Shown: positions 1-10,733 of the stretch, in pieces
How the letters are laid out: the number at the start of each line of letters is the position of its first letter
Numbering within the stretch: the first letter of the stretch is position 1
Source of the DNA: Candidatus Peregrinibacteria bacterium
Lineage (GTDB): Bacteria > Patescibacteriota > Gracilibacteria > UBA1369 > LOWO2-01-FULL-3
Direction: 5' to 3'
Length of the DNA stretch: 64,000 nt
Assembly (NCBI GenBank): GCA_018654255.1
Contig: JABILX010000003.1
Location: forward strand, 77,030 to 141,029
The notes under the pieces: generated by a model
The model's input: the letters and a program-made list of their open reading frames with translations, nothing else
The model's database searches: none
Told to the model about the DNA's origin: nothing
Position numbers and translations under genes: made by a program

Positions 1-33
1 CACAACAAGCCAACACACCTAAACACACCAACA

Positions 34-1272
34 ATGCTAGACCTAAAATTCATTATAGAAAATCAAAAACTTGTCACAGAAAACGCAAAGAAAAAAAACT
101 TTCCGATCGACATAGCAGCCATAGTCGAACTCGACAAACGAAGACGTGAACTTCTCCAAGAAACCGAAGAACTCCGAGCAGAGCAAAAGAAGCTCGGAAA
201 GAACGACATCGAAAAAGCAAAAGACCTCAAATCAAAGATCAAAGACCTCGAACCAGAATTAGACAAAACCCAAGAAGAACTAAATAAGCTCACAGCAGAA
301 GTTCCAAACTTAATTCTAGAATCAACACCAATTGGCGCATCTGAAGATGACAATAAAACAGAACGCAAAGAAGGAAAACCAACTGAATTCAAAGACTTTG
401 AACCAAAAGATCACATCACTCTCGGGACAGCCCTAGGCGTACTAGATCTAGAAAAAGCAGCTGAGATGTCAGGCGCGCGCTTCTATTACCTTAAAAATGA
501 AGGCGCACTAATCGAATTCGCACTCACTCAATTCGTGATGCAGAAACTTGTCAGCAAAGGATTCCACCCAGTAATCCCACCAGTCCTAGTGAAGGAGAAT
601 GCAATGTTCGCAACAGGCTTCTTCCCAGCAGAACGAAACGAAATCTACCACGTCAATCCAGAAGAAGACGACCTATACCTAGTCGGTACATCAGAAGTTC
701 CACTCACGATGCTTCACGCAAAAGACACTCTCCACGAAAAAGACCTACCAATAAGATATTGTGCATTCTCAACGTGCTTCCGCCGTGAAGCCGGCTCATA
801 CGGCAAAGACACAAAGGGAATCATCCGCGTCCACCAATTCGACAAAATAGAAATGTTCTCATTCTGCCATCCTGAGAAATCAGAAGAAGAACACGACTTC
901 CTCGTCAAAATAGAAGAAGAAATCATCCAAGACCTTGGACTCCCATATCGAGTAGTAAACATCTGCTCAGGAGATCTAGGTATGCCAGCCGCAAAAAAAT
1001 ACGACCTCGAAGCCTGGATCCCCACTCAAGAACGCTACAGAGAAGTAACAAGTTGCTCTAACTGCACCGACTACCAAGCACGCCGCGCAAAGATCAAATT
1101 CAAACCAGAAACTTCAAATCCAGAAACCCAAAAGACTGAATTCATCCACACCCTCAACGGAACCGCCTGCGCAATGCCTCGAATCATCGTCGCAATAATG
1201 GAAAACTTCCAAAAAAAGGACGGGACTATAGAGATCCCTGAAGTTTTGAAACCATACATGCCAAAAACGTAG
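34..1272 (+). CDS. serS: Seryl-tRNA synthetase
   Basis: Class II aminoacyl-tRNA synthetase that charges tRNA-Ser in the cytoplasm. The 412 residues match the family length. Residues 1-110 form the charged, coiled-coil tRNA-binding arm. The catalytic domain follows, with motif 2 around FRREAGSYGKDTKG and motif 3 around NGTACAMPRIIVAIMEN, where many homologues have NGSGLAVGR. The ATG at 34 gives the standard N-terminus MLDLKFI. It lies only 33 nt from the window edge, so its promoter cannot be judged. It converges on the small minus-strand gene that ends 6 nt downstream. Confidence 0.97.
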   Translation: MLDLKFIIENQKLVTENAKKKNFPIDIAAIVELDKRRRELLQETEELRAEQKKLGKNDIEKAKDLKSKIKDLEPELDKTQEELNKLTAEVPNLILESTPIGASEDDNKTERKEGKPTEFKDFEPKDHITLGTALGVLDLEKAAEMSGARFYYLKNEGALIEFALTQFVMQKLVSKGFHPVIPPVLVKENAMFATGFFPAERNEIYHVNPEEDDLYLVGTSEVPLTMLHAKDTLHEKDLPIRYCAFSTCFRREAGSYGKDTKGIIRVHQFDKIEMFSFCHPEKSEEEHDFLVKIEEEIIQDLGLPYRVVNICSGDLGMPAAKKYDLEAWIPTQERYREVTSCSNCTDYQARRAKIKFKPETSNPETQKTEFIHTLNGTACAMPRIIVAIMENFQKKDGTIEIPEVLKPYMPKT

Positions 1273-1278
1273 ATAAGA

Positions 1279-1752
1279 TCAGTGCTTTGACTCATCAATC
1301 CCCATCAACAAAGCAGCTTTTTCTTCAATTTGCTCAATAATCTCATCTAAACGCGCTTTTATTCCCGAGACTTCTTCCTGATTTCTCTCCAAACCAGCAG
1401 AAGCCCCCTCAAGATCTTCAACAGCCTCTTTAACAGAATTCCTCTTGGCCTCCATAGCCTTGGCATCTTCAGCAACCTGAATAGCTGCATCCTTCATTGC
1501 CGGCACACTTCCACTAGCCACGGCATTTAAAAAATCTATTCCCGACCCCAAAGCAACCTCCAAAGATCCCCTAAGAGAATCGATCGCAACATCTGCACTA
1601 CTAAAATAAGTATCAGCAGGTCCATAATCAGGAGCACCATGAAATCTAAGTTCTCCCATCAATTGTTCACCTTCCTGAAACAAAGACCCTATTTCAGCCT
1701 CTAAAGCTTCGCGATCCAAACCTTCCCCCACTCCATCAGCTTTATCTGTCAT
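1279..1752 (-). CDS. Hypothetical coiled-coil protein (157 aa)
   Basis: I do not recognise this protein. It is acidic, with no signal peptide or membrane segment. Residues 90-150 are rich in Glu, Ala, Leu and Lys in heptad-like spacing, which suggests a coiled coil. The N-terminal half contains a mixed region with Gly, Tyr and Phe. It is transcribed against serS and away from rpoB, and it has its own promoter at 1783-1811 (TTGATT, 17 nt, TATTCT), which supports it being a real gene. The composition resembles the 214-aa minus-strand protein at 36142-36786, but I cannot show homology by eye. Confidence 0.65.
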   Translation of the reverse strand: MTDKADGVGEGLDREALEAEIGSLFQEGEQLMGELRFHGAPDYGPADTYFSSADVAIDSLRGSLEVALGSGIDFLNAVASGSVPAMKDAAIQVAEDAKAMEAKRNSVKEAVEDLEGASAGLERNQEEVSGIKARLDEIIEQIEEKAALLMGIDESKH

Positions 1753-1782
1753 AATACAATTAGTTAAAAACTAAGGTAAAAA

Positions 1783-1811
1783 AGAATAACAAAGCAAACA
1801 TTAAAAATCAA
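1783..1811 (-). promoter_or_regulatory. Sigma70-like promoter for the 157-aa gene
   Basis: Read on the minus strand: -35 TTGATT, 17-nt spacer, -10 TATTCT, about 30 nt upstream of the ATG at 1752. Confidence 0.5.
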
Positions 1812-1881
1812 ACCACCAAGAGTAAAGCACCATAAAACCCGTCATCCCGCAACCCCTTTTCCTACCAGAAGCCCATAAGAT

Positions 1882-1909
1882 TTGACATTATAGTAGAAAT
1901 GACTAGAAT
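1882..1909 (+). promoter_or_regulatory. Promoter for rpoB-ssb-rpoC
   Basis: A perfect -35 TTGACA is followed after 16 nt by -10 TAGAAT. The predicted transcript starts near 1916 and has a leader of about 90 nt before the rpoB ATG. The leader contains a short GC hairpin (GCGC/GCGC around 1963-1974), which could be a site for transcriptional or translational control. No ribosome binding site is seen before the ATG. Confidence 0.6.
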
Positions 1910-2006
1910 ACCGCTGCTACCAGATTAAATGGATGAGTTGTGATATAGGTGGCTACGACTCGCGCATCAGCGCACCCCAACTGTACCCCATTTAATTATT
2001 TTCAAT

Positions 2007-5000
2007 ATGCCAAAAGCAAAGAAAACTTCGAAAAAAGCTTCAGCTAAAACTACAAAAGAAACCAAGAAAAAGACCGTAGTAAAAGCTAAGGCTTCTTCTC
2101 CAAAGAAGACAAAAACTATTACAATAAAGAGAACTCCAGCCCCAAAGGCAGGACCAAAGAAAGTAAAAGCAACCAAAGAAAAAACAATCACAACAAAGAA
2201 AACTTCGAAAAAAGGAAAGAAAAAAGAAGTCACAACAAAAAAAAGAGTTGAGAATTTGATCAAGCCTTCACAGATCCCTTTCTCAAAAGATCCGGTCACA
2301 CAAACTTCAAAAAGAAAATTCTTCACAGAACAAAGTGACAAAGGATTTCCTGTTCCAAGCTTGATCGAGATGCAAGTAGATTCTCATCAATGGTTTATCG
2401 AAGAAGGAATTCGCGACCTATTAGACGAAATTTCACCAATCCAAGACTTCTCAGGAAAAAAACTTGAGCTCAAATTCCTTGATCACGAACTCGGAGAAAT
2501 CAAACATGACGCAGAAACAGCAAAAGAGAAGAACATCACATTCGAAGCACCACTCAAGGTACACGTTCAATTGATAAACAAAGAAACCGGAGAAATTAAA
2601 GAACAAGATATTTTCCTTGGATCAATCCCTTTAATGACAAACCGCGGAACATTTATCATCAACGGAATCGAAAGAGTAGTAGTAAGTCAGCTAGTCCGAT
2701 CTCCAGGAGTATTCTTCTCAGGAAATGCACAAGCTCCAAAGATGCATAACGCAAAAATCATTCCAAAACGAGGAGCTTGGCTTGAGATTGAAACAGACAA
2801 AAAAGGTGTTATTGCAGTAAAGATTGATAGAAAGAGAAAAATCCCTATTACATCATTGATAAGAGTAATGGGATACGAGAAAGACTCTCAAATTCTTGAA
2901 CTATTCAACGACGTAGTTGAAAACATTGAAAACGACTACATCCTAACAACATTAGAAAAAGATAGCGCGAAAACAGTAGACGAATCCTATCAACAAATAT
3001 ACAGAAAAATAAGACCCGGAGACTTGGCTACACCAGAAAACGCAAAATCATTAATCGATTCCCTATTCTTCGACTACAAGAAGTATGACATGGGACCTGT
3101 AGCAAGATACAAATTAAACAAGAGATTCAAACTAGACACTCCAAACACAAAAAAGAATCACACATTCCAAGTCAAAGATTTAATTCTAATCCTAAAACAC
3201 CTAATAAGACTAAACAACGGTGAAGGCGGTCCAGATGATATCGACCATCTATCAAACAGACGTATTAGAGCGGTCGGAGAACTTGTACAAAACAAATTCA
3301 GAGTTGGACTACTAAGAACAGAAAGGATTGCAAAAGACAGAATGACAGTCATGGATCTCGAAACAGTTACACCAACACAACTTATCAATTCGAGACCAAT
3401 AACAGCAGCCCTAAGAGAATTCTTCGCAGGATCTCAGCTCTCACAATTCATGGATCAAACAAATCCACTCGCAGAGCTAGCACACAAACGAAGACTTTCT
3501 GCGATGGGACCTGGAGGTCTTTCACGTGAAAGAGCATCATTCGACGTACGTGACGTACACGAATCTCACTACGGTAGAATTTGTCCTATTGCAACACCAG
3601 AAGGACCAAATATCGGACTTGTAACACATTTGGCATCATATGGGAAAATCAACAAATACGGATTTATAGAAACTCCATTTAGAGAAGTAAGACAAAACGT
3701 AAAAAACAACGGAAAAGACGCAATCGGACACATCTCAAGAGAAGAAGTAAAGGTAGGAGGAAAAACAGTAATAAAGTCAGGACAAGTTTTTGATGAAAAA
3801 TCAGCAAAAGCAGCTGCAAAAGCCAAAGACACAGATGAAATCACGGTAAGAGGATACGCTACAAACAAAGTGAATTACTACGATGCTGACCAAGAATACG
3901 ATCTAATAATAGCTCAAGCTAATTCAGATCTAGACAAGACCGGCCAATTCAAACACAAGAGAATTTCAGCTCGTAAAAATGGTGAAGCGACTCTCGCACA
4001 CGTGAACGACATAACACACATCGACATCTCACCAAAACAGATTATTTCTGTCTCAACAGCATTGATCCCATTCCTAGAGCACGACGACAATACTCGTGCA
4101 TCAATGGGTACAAACATGCAACGTCAAGCAGTTCCACTAATCACAGCAAAATCCCCATTAGTAGGAACAGGGATGGAAGAAACTGCAGCAAAAAGTTCAG
4201 GACAAATAATAACCGCAGAAAGAGAAGGACAAGTACTTTATGTAGACGCAGAAAAAATAACAGTCCTATACGACAACGGTAAAAAAGTTTCGTACGAACT
4301 ACAAACATACAAACGTTCAAACCAAGCAACTTGTATGCACCACAGAGCGGCTGTAACCACAGGAGACAAGCTCAAAAAAGGAGACTTGCTAGCCGACGGA
4401 TCAGCTACGGATGACGGAGAATTAGCAATCGGACAAAATCTACTAGTCGCATACATGACATGGGAAGGCTACAACTTCGAAGATGCGGTAATCATCTCAG
4501 ACAGACTAGTAAAAGAAGGAGTCTACGATTCAGTTCACATAGAAACATACACCGTAGATGTACGAGATACGAAACTCGGCCCTGAGATCGTAACTCGAGA
4601 CATTCCAAACGTTGGTGAAGGAAGATTGAAAGACTTAAACGAAGATGGTGTAGTTAGAGTAGGAGCAACCGTCGCAGAAGGAGATATATTAGTAGGTAAA
4701 ATCACTCCAAAAGGAGAAACCGAACTAACCGCAGAAGAAAGACTTCTCCGAGCAATTTTCGGAGACAAAGCTCGTGACGTAAAAGACACTTCCCTACGCC
4801 TCCCTGGAGGTGAAGGAGGAAAGGTTGTAAATATCAAAATCTTCACAAGAGAAGCTGGTGATGAATTATCAACTGGAGTTAACAAACAACTCAGAGTAGA
4901 CGTAGCACAAACAAGAAAAGTTTCAGTTGGAGATAAGGTTGCAGGACGTCATGGTAACAAAGGTGTTATTTCAATCATCGTTCCACGAGAAGATATGCCT

Positions 5001-5711
5001 TTCTTGCCAAACGGAACTCCAGTAGACATCGTTCTAAACCCATTGGGTGTTTCATCTCGTATGAATATCGGACAGATCCTAGAAACTCACTTAGGATGGG
5101 CCGCAGATATTCTCGGATTCAAAGTGGCAACTCCAGCTTTAGATGGTATGCCAAATGAAAAGATTCATGAACTTCTAGAAAAAGCAGAACTACCAAAGAG
5201 CGGGAAAATCCAACTTCTAGACGGGAAAACCGGTGAACCTTTCGATCAACTAACAACAGTCGGATACACATATATAATGAAGCTTAACCACTTGATTGAA
5301 GACAAGATCCACGCTCGATCAGTCGGACCATACTCCCTCGTTACTCAACAACCACTAGGAGGTAAAGCACAACACGGTGGTCAAAGATTCGGAGAAATGG
5401 AGGTGTGGGCACTGGAAGCATATGGTGCATCTCATGTACTCCAAGAAATGCTAACAATAAAGTCCGACGACGTATATGGACGTTCAAAAGCATACGAATC
5501 AATTATCAAAGGAGAGCCGATTCGAAGACCTAGAACTCCGGAAAGTTTCAACGTACTTGTGAAAGAACTTCAAAGTCTTTGTCTAAATGTTGATCTGGTA
5601 AGAGAAGAGTCTAAACCGCTCGTTGAAGAACAAGAACCAGATGAATACATTGAACCTTCTGAAGAAGATGAAGAAGTTACAAAAACAACAGAACACGAAA
5701 AAATTAAATAA
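2007..5711 (+). CDS. rpoB: DNA-directed RNA polymerase subunit beta
   Basis: Beta subunit of RNA polymerase, forming half of the catalytic cleft and the rifampicin pocket. The 1234 residues hold all the core regions: the fork and Rif region around residues 480-540 (SQLSQFMDQTNPLAELAHKR), the RLLRAIFGDKA segment near residue 915, and the C-terminal clamp with GGQRFGEMEVWALEAYGA. The first ~85 residues are an unusual Lys/Thr/Ala-rich low-complexity extension ahead of the usual start of the family, and the C-terminus ends in an acidic tail. The ATG at 2007 follows a strong promoter. It is followed 23 nt later by ssb rather than by rpoC. Confidence 0.98.
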   Translation: MPKAKKTSKKASAKTTKETKKKTVVKAKASSPKKTKTITIKRTPAPKAGPKKVKATKEKTITTKKTSKKGKKKEVTTKKRVENLIKPSQIPFSKDPVTQTSKRKFFTEQSDKGFPVPSLIEMQVDSHQWFIEEGIRDLLDEISPIQDFSGKKLELKFLDHELGEIKHDAETAKEKNITFEAPLKVHVQLINKETGEIKEQDIFLGSIPLMTNRGTFIINGIERVVVSQLVRSPGVFFSGNAQAPKMHNAKIIPKRGAWLEIETDKKGVIAVKIDRKRKIPITSLIRVMGYEKDSQILELFNDVVENIENDYILTTLEKDSAKTVDESYQQIYRKIRPGDLATPENAKSLIDSLFFDYKKYDMGPVARYKLNKRFKLDTPNTKKNHTFQVKDLILILKHLIRLNNGEGGPDDIDHLSNRRIRAVGELVQNKFRVGLLRTERIAKDRMTVMDLETVTPTQLINSRPITAALREFFAGSQLSQFMDQTNPLAELAHKRRLSAMGPGGLSRERASFDVRDVHESHYGRICPIATPEGPNIGLVTHLASYGKINKYGFIETPFREVRQNVKNNGKDAIGHISREEVKVGGKTVIKSGQVFDEKSAKAAAKAKDTDEITVRGYATNKVNYYDADQEYDLIIAQANSDLDKTGQFKHKRISARKNGEATLAHVNDITHIDISPKQIISVSTALIPFLEHDDNTRASMGTNMQRQAVPLITAKSPLVGTGMEETAAKSSGQIITAEREGQVLYVDAEKITVLYDNGKKVSYELQTYKRSNQATCMHHRAAVTTGDKLKKGDLLADGSATDDGELAIGQNLLVAYMTWEGYNFEDAVIISDRLVKEGVYDSVHIETYTVDVRDTKLGPEIVTRDIPNVGEGRLKDLNEDGVVRVGATVAEGDILVGKITPKGETELTAEERLLRAIFGDKARDVKDTSLRLPGGEGGKVVNIKIFTREAGDELSTGVNKQLRVDVAQTRKVSVGDKVAGRHGNKGVISIIVPREDMPFLPNGTPVDIVLNPLGVSSRMNIGQILETHLGWAADILGFKVATPALDGMPNEKIHELLEKAELPKSGKIQLLDGKTGEPFDQLTTVGYTYIMKLNHLIEDKIHARSVGPYSLVTQQPLGGKAQHGGQRFGEMEVWALEAYGASHVLQEMLTIKSDDVYGRSKAYESIIKGEPIRRPRTPESFNVLVKELQSLCLNVDLVREESKPLVEEQEPDEYIEPSEEDEEVTKTTEHEKIK

Positions 5712-5734
5712 TTACTTAAATAACCTTATTAAAA

Positions 5735-6274
5735 ATGAGATCAGTAAACAAAGTAATCATTGTCGGGAACTTAACAAGAGATCCTGAAATGAAACAAACA
5801 CCTAACGGTCAAAGCATCACAACTTTCGGTATCGCAACAAACAGAGAATGGGTAACACAGGAAGGAGACAGAAAACAATCTGCAGAATTCCACGAATGTG
5901 TAGCCTGGGCAAAACTAGCTGAAATCTGCGAAAAATACCTAAAGAAAAGCAAACTCGTATATGTAGAAGGCTATCTTAAAACAAGAAGCTGGGACACAGA
6001 AGAAGGAGTTCGAAAATTCAAAACAGAAATCGTAGTTGAAGACATGATCATGCTCAACAAAAGAGAAGACTCTGACGGAGAATACATTTCTAAGTCAGAA
6101 GACAAACCAGCAGAAGAAACAACTGCCGAGACTCCAGCAGAAGCTGAAGCTCCAGCAGAAGAAACACCTGCCGAGACTCCAGTAGAAGCTGAGGCTCCAG
6201 CAGAAGAAACACCAGCTGAGGAAACACCAGCTGATTCAGATGAAAATCCAATTGATAAAGACTTAGGTCTTTAA
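5735..6274 (+). CDS. ssb: Single-stranded DNA-binding protein
   Basis: SSB protects single-stranded DNA in replication and repair. Residues 1-108 form the OB fold, with the signatures MRSVNKVIIVGNLTRDPE, ITTFGIATNREW, EFHECVAWAKLAEICEKYLKKS and YVEGYLKTRSW. Residues 120-170 are an imperfect repeat of Ala, Glu, Pro and Thr. The C-terminus (DENPIDKDLGL) is acidic but lacks the classic final DDDIPF. The gene sits between rpoB and rpoC with gaps of 23 and 27 nt, so it is presumably co-transcribed with them. That position is unusual, because rpoB and rpoC are normally adjacent. Confidence 0.97.
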   Translation: MRSVNKVIIVGNLTRDPEMKQTPNGQSITTFGIATNREWVTQEGDRKQSAEFHECVAWAKLAEICEKYLKKSKLVYVEGYLKTRSWDTEEGVRKFKTEIVVEDMIMLNKREDSDGEYISKSEDKPAEETTAETPAEAEAPAEETPAETPVEAEAPAEETPAEETPADSDENPIDKDLGL

Positions 6275-6301
6275 TATTTTAATTAAATAACAATTAAAAG
6301 C

Positions 6302-9300
6302 ATGGCTCAACCTTCCAGCAATAAAAAAAATCATTACGATTTTAACGCCATTGCCGTATCAGTTGCATCGCCAGAACAAATTCTTTCTTGGTCACACGGA
6401 GAGGTAAAAAAACCTGAAACTATAAACTATAGAACTCAGAAACCAGAACGTGACGGACTTTTCTGTGAAAAGATTTTTGGACCAACGAAAAACTGGGAAT
6501 GTTATTGCGGCAAATACAAAAGAATTAGATACAAAGGAGTAATTTGTGAAAAATGTGGAGTTGAAGTAACAAGATCATCTGTAAGAAGAGTACGAATGGG
6601 AAACATCAAACTAGCTTGTCCAGTGACACACATCTGGTATGTCAGATCTACTCCTAGTCGAGTCGGATTATTGCTAGACATCCCAGTGAAAACTCTCGAA
6701 CAAGTCATCTACTTCGCCGCATACATGGTAAAAGAAGTGGATATTGACGCAAGAGAAGACGCAAAAGCCCAACTAAAAGAAGAGTTCAAAACATTGAAAA
6801 AGAAAATACTGACAGAAAACAAAGATAAGAAAAAAGAATTAGAAGCAGAACTAAACGCTAGAAGCGCCAATGCGAAAGACACAAAAAAGGCTCTAGAAAG
6901 CCTAGAAAAGACATACGCAATGAAAGTTGAAGAACTAGATGAGCAGCACCAAACAGCAAAAGAAGATTTGAACGGCCTTAAAGACGGACAAGTGTATTCA
7001 GAAATTGAATACAGAGACATGTCTTTGAAATTCGGACACGTATTCAAAGCTGGAACAGGAGCAGAAGTTTTGAGAGAAATCATCGAGGAACTAGACCTCA
7101 AAAAATTACAAGAAACCCTGACTGAAGAAATCAAAAAGACAAGCGGACAAAGAAAGAGCAAACTTCTAAAAAGACTAAAACTAGCAGGAAGTCTTCAAAA
7201 AGCAGACATCAAAGCTGAATGGATGATCCTCACAGTTCTCCCAGTAATCCCACCAGACTTAAGACCAATGGTACAACTCGATGGAGGACGTTTCGCAGCA
7301 TCAGATCTTAATGATCTATATAGAAGAGTAATCAACAGAAACAACCGTCTAAAAAGACTCATGTCTATCGGAGCTCCAGAAGTAATCTGCCGAAACGAAA
7401 AAAGAATGCTTCAGGAAGCCGTCGACACACTTCTCAACAACAGCGCCCGCTCAGGAAGAGCGGTCTTCACTGCAGGAGACAAAAGAAAACTACGTTCTCT
7501 CTCAGACATGCTGAAAGGTAAACAAGGTCGATTCAGACAAAACCTACTTGGTAAACGTGTAGACTATTCTGGACGTTCTGTAATTGTTATCGGCCCACAG
7601 CTCAAATTACACCAATGCGGTCTACCAAAATCAATGGCTCTCGAACTTTTCAAGCCATTCGTAATTGGAAGACTAATTAGCGACGGTTACGCACACAACA
7701 TTAAAAATGCAGAAAAACTTATACAAGCATCTAAACGTGAAGTTTGGGATATCTTAGAAGAAGTGATTCAAAATCACTACGTCCTACTAAATCGTGCTCC
7801 AACACTTCACAGACTTGGTATTCAGGCATTCCAGCCAGTACTAACAGAAGGTAAGGCTATTCGTGTTCACGCTCTAGTATGTGCCGCTTTCAACGCGGAT
7901 TTCGACGGAGACCAAATGGCGGTACACGTTCCCCTATCAAAAGCCTCTCAAGAAGAAGCAAGGAACTTGATAAAATCAGCAAACAACCTTCTAAAACCAT
8001 CTAGTGGAGATCCAATCATTACTCCAACTCAAGACATGGTATTGGGATGTTACTATCTGACAAAACTAACCAACAATCGAAAAGGAGAAGGAATGGTATT
8101 CGTAAACGAACAAGAAGCAGTATTCGCATACCAATCTGACAAAGTCCACCTACAAGCTCCGATCAAGGCAAGAGTAAACGGCGAGATCATCGAAACAACC
8201 GTTGGACGATTGATCTTCAACTCAATCATCCCAGACCGAATGCCGTACTACAACGAATCTATCGGAAAGAAAAAATTGGGCCGAATTGTAAGAGACTGTT
8301 TTGAAATCTACAGAACAAAACGAACAGCACAATTAGGTGACGACTTGAAACGATTTGGATTCAAGTTTGCTACAAAATCAGGCCTATCAATTGCTGCTTC
8401 AGACATGGTCGTACCAAAAGAAAAAGTACAAATAGTCGAAGATGCCTCAGATTTAGTTAAGAAGATCAACAACCAATACTGGAAAGGATTGATAACTGAA
8501 GACGAAAGATACAACAACAACATCAAGGTCTGGTCAAAAGCTAAATCAGAGATCACAAACGTAATGATCCAAGGAATTAAGGAAGACAACGACCTCTTCT
8601 ACATGATTGATTCAGGTGCCCGAGGTAACTGGGGACAGATCACACAGCTCTGCGGAATCAAAGGTTTGGTAGCAAATCCAGCCGGTAAAACAATCGAGCT
8701 TCCGATCAAATCAAACTTAAAAGAAGGGTTCTCAATTCTTGAGTACTTTATCGCGACACACGGAGGACGAAAAGGTAAATCAGATACAGCGCTAAAGACA
8801 GCTGAAGCGGGTTACCTAACACGTCGTCTAGTTGATGCAGTACAAAACATAATAATAAAAGAGTACGACTGTAAGTCACCTCACGCTCACTTGATCACAA
8901 GAGAAGAAAGCGAAATGATAGGAGAAAAATTTGAACACAGAATCTATGGCCGAACCCTAGCAGAAGACTTAGTCGATCCAGAAACAGGTGAAATCATAGG
9001 GAAAAAGAGTAAAGAAATCGGAAACAAAGAACTCAAAAAGATCGAAGGTTCAACAGTGCAATCAGTAAAAGTTAGATCAGTAATGACTTGCCAAACCGAA
9101 GACGGAATCTGCATCAAGTGTTACGGAAAAGATTTGGGTAGAAATGAAACAGTGAACATTGGAACCGCAGTAGGAATTATCGCCGCTCAATCAATCGGTG
9201 AGCCAGGCACACAGCTAACAATGCGTACCTTCCACATGGGTGGCGTAGCCGAAGGATCAGATATCACACAAGGTCTAACACGTGTTGAAGAATTGTTCGA

Positions 9301-10231
9301 AGCAAGACCTCCAAAATCACCTGCAGTTATGGCAGAGATAAGCGGCAAAGCTTCCCTCAGACAAAAGGACAAGAAAGTTGAAATCTCAATTATATCTGAT
9401 GAACCTATAGAGCAAGAATACGAATTGAATTCAAATATGGTCCCAACTGTAAAGAAAGGCGATAAAGTAGCTCCAAAAATGGCAATAGCAAAGGCAGAAG
9501 ATTCAAAGGCAACACTAAAAGCAATTGAAAGCGGAAAAGTAAAACAAATTACTGACGACAAAATCATCACTATCTCTGAAGGACCAGTAGAAAAAACCTA
9601 CAAAATCCCTCAAGGAAAAACTGTCACAATCAAAAACGGTGATTACGTTGAAAAAGGAACTCCTCTTACAAATGGTCACTTGAATCTAAAAGACCTGATG
9701 AGCCTAACAGACATCTACAACGTAGAAAAATACATAATGACAGAAGTTCAAAGCATCTACGCATCTCAAGGACAAACAATTAACGACAAGCATATAGAAA
9801 TCATCTCAAGACAAATGCTTTCAAAAGTCAGAATACTTGAGAGTGGAAATTCTCCTTTCCTACCAGGAGAGATCGTAGACATCATTAGATTCGAACACAC
9901 AAACGAAGCCCTTAAGGGCAAGAAAAAACAACCTGCCAGAGGAGAACGACTACTTCTTGGTCTAACAAGAATCGCTTTATTCACAGACAGTTGGCTGTCA
10001 GCAGCTTCCTTCCAAGAAACAATCAGAGTTTTGGTAGAAGCTTCTACAACAAAAAAGATTGATGACCTTGTGGGACTGAAAGAAAATGTAATTATAGGTA
10101 AACTAATTCCTGCAGGAGAAACCTACAGAAAACAGAACGAGAAAGCCTGCAAAGACGCAGAAAAAGAACTAAAGAAAGACCGAAAAGAAGAATTGGAAGA
10201 AGAAGAATTAGAGGAATTACCGATAATTTAA
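6302..10231 (+). CDS. rpoC: DNA-directed RNA polymerase subunit beta prime
   Basis: Catalytic large subunit of RNA polymerase (1309 aa). The N-terminal zinc site is [19 protein letters not shown] (near residues 66-85). A lysine-rich coiled-coil insertion covers roughly residues 140-300, including the clamp helices. The Mg2+-binding catalytic motif [16 protein letters not shown] lies near residue 530, and the second zinc site has cysteines in [14 protein letters not shown] near residue 930. The trigger loop and bridge helix follow with [16 protein letters not shown]. The C-terminal tail is acidic. The start 27 nt after ssb fits a single rpoB-ssb-rpoC transcript. Confidence 0.98.
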   Translation: MAQPSSNKKNHYDFNAIAVSVASPEQILSWSHGEVKKPETINYRTQKPERDGLFCEKIFGPTKNWECYCGKYKRIRYKGVICEKCGVEVTRSSVRRVRMGNIKLACPVTHIWYVRSTPSRVGLLLDIPVKTLEQVIYFAAYMVKEVDIDAREDAKAQLKEEFKTLKKKILTENKDKKKELEAELNARSANAKDTKKALESLEKTYAMKVEELDEQHQTAKEDLNGLKDGQVYSEIEYRDMSLKFGHVFKAGTGAEVLREIIEELDLKKLQETLTEEIKKTSGQRKSKLLKRLKLAGSLQKADIKAEWMILTVLPVIPPDLRPMVQLDGGRFAASDLNDLYRRVINRNNRLKRLMSIGAPEVICRNEKRMLQEAVDTLLNNSARSGRAVFTAGDKRKLRSLSDMLKGKQGRFRQNLLGKRVDYSGRSVIVIGPQLKLHQCGLPKSMALELFKPFVIGRLISDGYAHNIKNAEKLIQASKREVWDILEEVIQNHYVLLNRAPTLHRLGIQAFQPVLTEGKAIRVHALVCAAFNADFDGDQMAVHVPLSKASQEEARNLIKSANNLLKPSSGDPIITPTQDMVLGCYYLTKLTNNRKGEGMVFVNEQEAVFAYQSDKVHLQAPIKARVNGEIIETTVGRLIFNSIIPDRMPYYNESIGKKKLGRIVRDCFEIYRTKRTAQLGDDLKRFGFKFATKSGLSIAASDMVVPKEKVQIVEDASDLVKKINNQYWKGLITEDERYNNNIKVWSKAKSEITNVMIQGIKEDNDLFYMIDSGARGNWGQITQLCGIKGLVANPAGKTIELPIKSNLKEGFSILEYFIATHGGRKGKSDTALKTAEAGYLTRRLVDAVQNIIIKEYDCKSPHAHLITREESEMIGEKFEHRIYGRTLAEDLVDPETGEIIGKKSKEIGNKELKKIEGSTVQSVKVRSVMTCQTEDGICIKCYGKDLGRNETVNIGTAVGIIAAQSIGEPGTQLTMRTFHMGGVAEGSDITQGLTRVEELFEARPPKSPAVMAEISGKASLRQKDKKVEISIISDEPIEQEYELNSNMVPTVKKGDKVAPKMAIAKAEDSKATLKAIESGKVKQITDDKIITISEGPVEKTYKIPQGKTVTIKNGDYVEKGTPLTNGHLNLKDLMSLTDIYNVEKYIMTEVQSIYASQGQTINDKHIEIISRQMLSKVRILESGNSPFLPGEIVDIIRFEHTNEALKGKKKQPARGERLLLGLTRIALFTDSWLSAASFQETIRVLVEASTTKKIDDLVGLKENVIIGKLIPAGETYRKQNEKACKDAEKELKKDRKEELEEEELEELPII

Positions 10232-10242
10232 GTGAATTTTAC

Positions 10243-10271
10243 TTGCATTTATAAAACTCATCATATAGATT
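10243..10271 (+). promoter_or_regulatory. Promoter for rpsL-rpsG
   Basis: -35 TTGCAT, 17-nt spacer, -10 TAGATT, giving a leader of about 20 nt before the rpsL ATG at 10300. Confidence 0.45.
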
Positions 10272-10299
10272 ACTCCAGCATTTAACTTTAGAGGCACTT

Positions 10300-10719
10300 A
10301 TGCCAACAATAAACCAACTTATCAAAAAACCACGGAAGAATCCGGCAAAGAAGTCAAAAAGACCAGCTCTAATGACTACTTTCAACACACTCAAAAACCA
10401 ACACACTTCCCTCAAATGCCCACAGAAAAGAGGTATATGTGTGAAAGTTACTACAACCACACCGAAGAAACCTAACTCGGCTCTGCGAAAAATCGCACGT
10501 GTTAGACTTACAAACAAACAAGAAGTATTGGCCTACATCCCAGGTGAAGGACACAATCTTCAAGAACACTCAGTAGTAATAATAAGAGGAGGTAGAGTAA
10601 GAGACTTGCCAGGTGTCCGATACCACATCGTTAGAGGATCATTAGACACAGACGGAGTTAAAGACAGAAAACAAGGAAGATCAAAATATGGAACTAAGAA
10701 AACAGCAAAAGCTAGTTAA
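10300..10719 (+). CDS. rpsL: 30S ribosomal protein S12
   Basis: S12 lines the decoding centre. The motifs [13 protein letters not shown] (containing the streptomycin-site lysine), [11 protein letters not shown] and [14 protein letters not shown] are all present. At 139 residues it is longer than the usual ~124, mainly because about 14 residues (around [15 protein letters not shown]) are inserted between the N-terminal KRPAL and the CPQKRG segment. It is followed by rpsG after 14 nt, as in the str operon. Confidence 0.97.
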   Translation: MPTINQLIKKPRKNPAKKSKRPALMTTFNTLKNQHTSLKCPQKRGICVKVTTTTPKKPNSALRKIARVRLTNKQEVLAYIPGEGHNLQEHSVVIIRGGRVRDLPGVRYHIVRGSLDTDGVKDRKQGRSKYGTKKTAKAS

Positions 10720-10733
10720 ACCAAACTAAAAAT

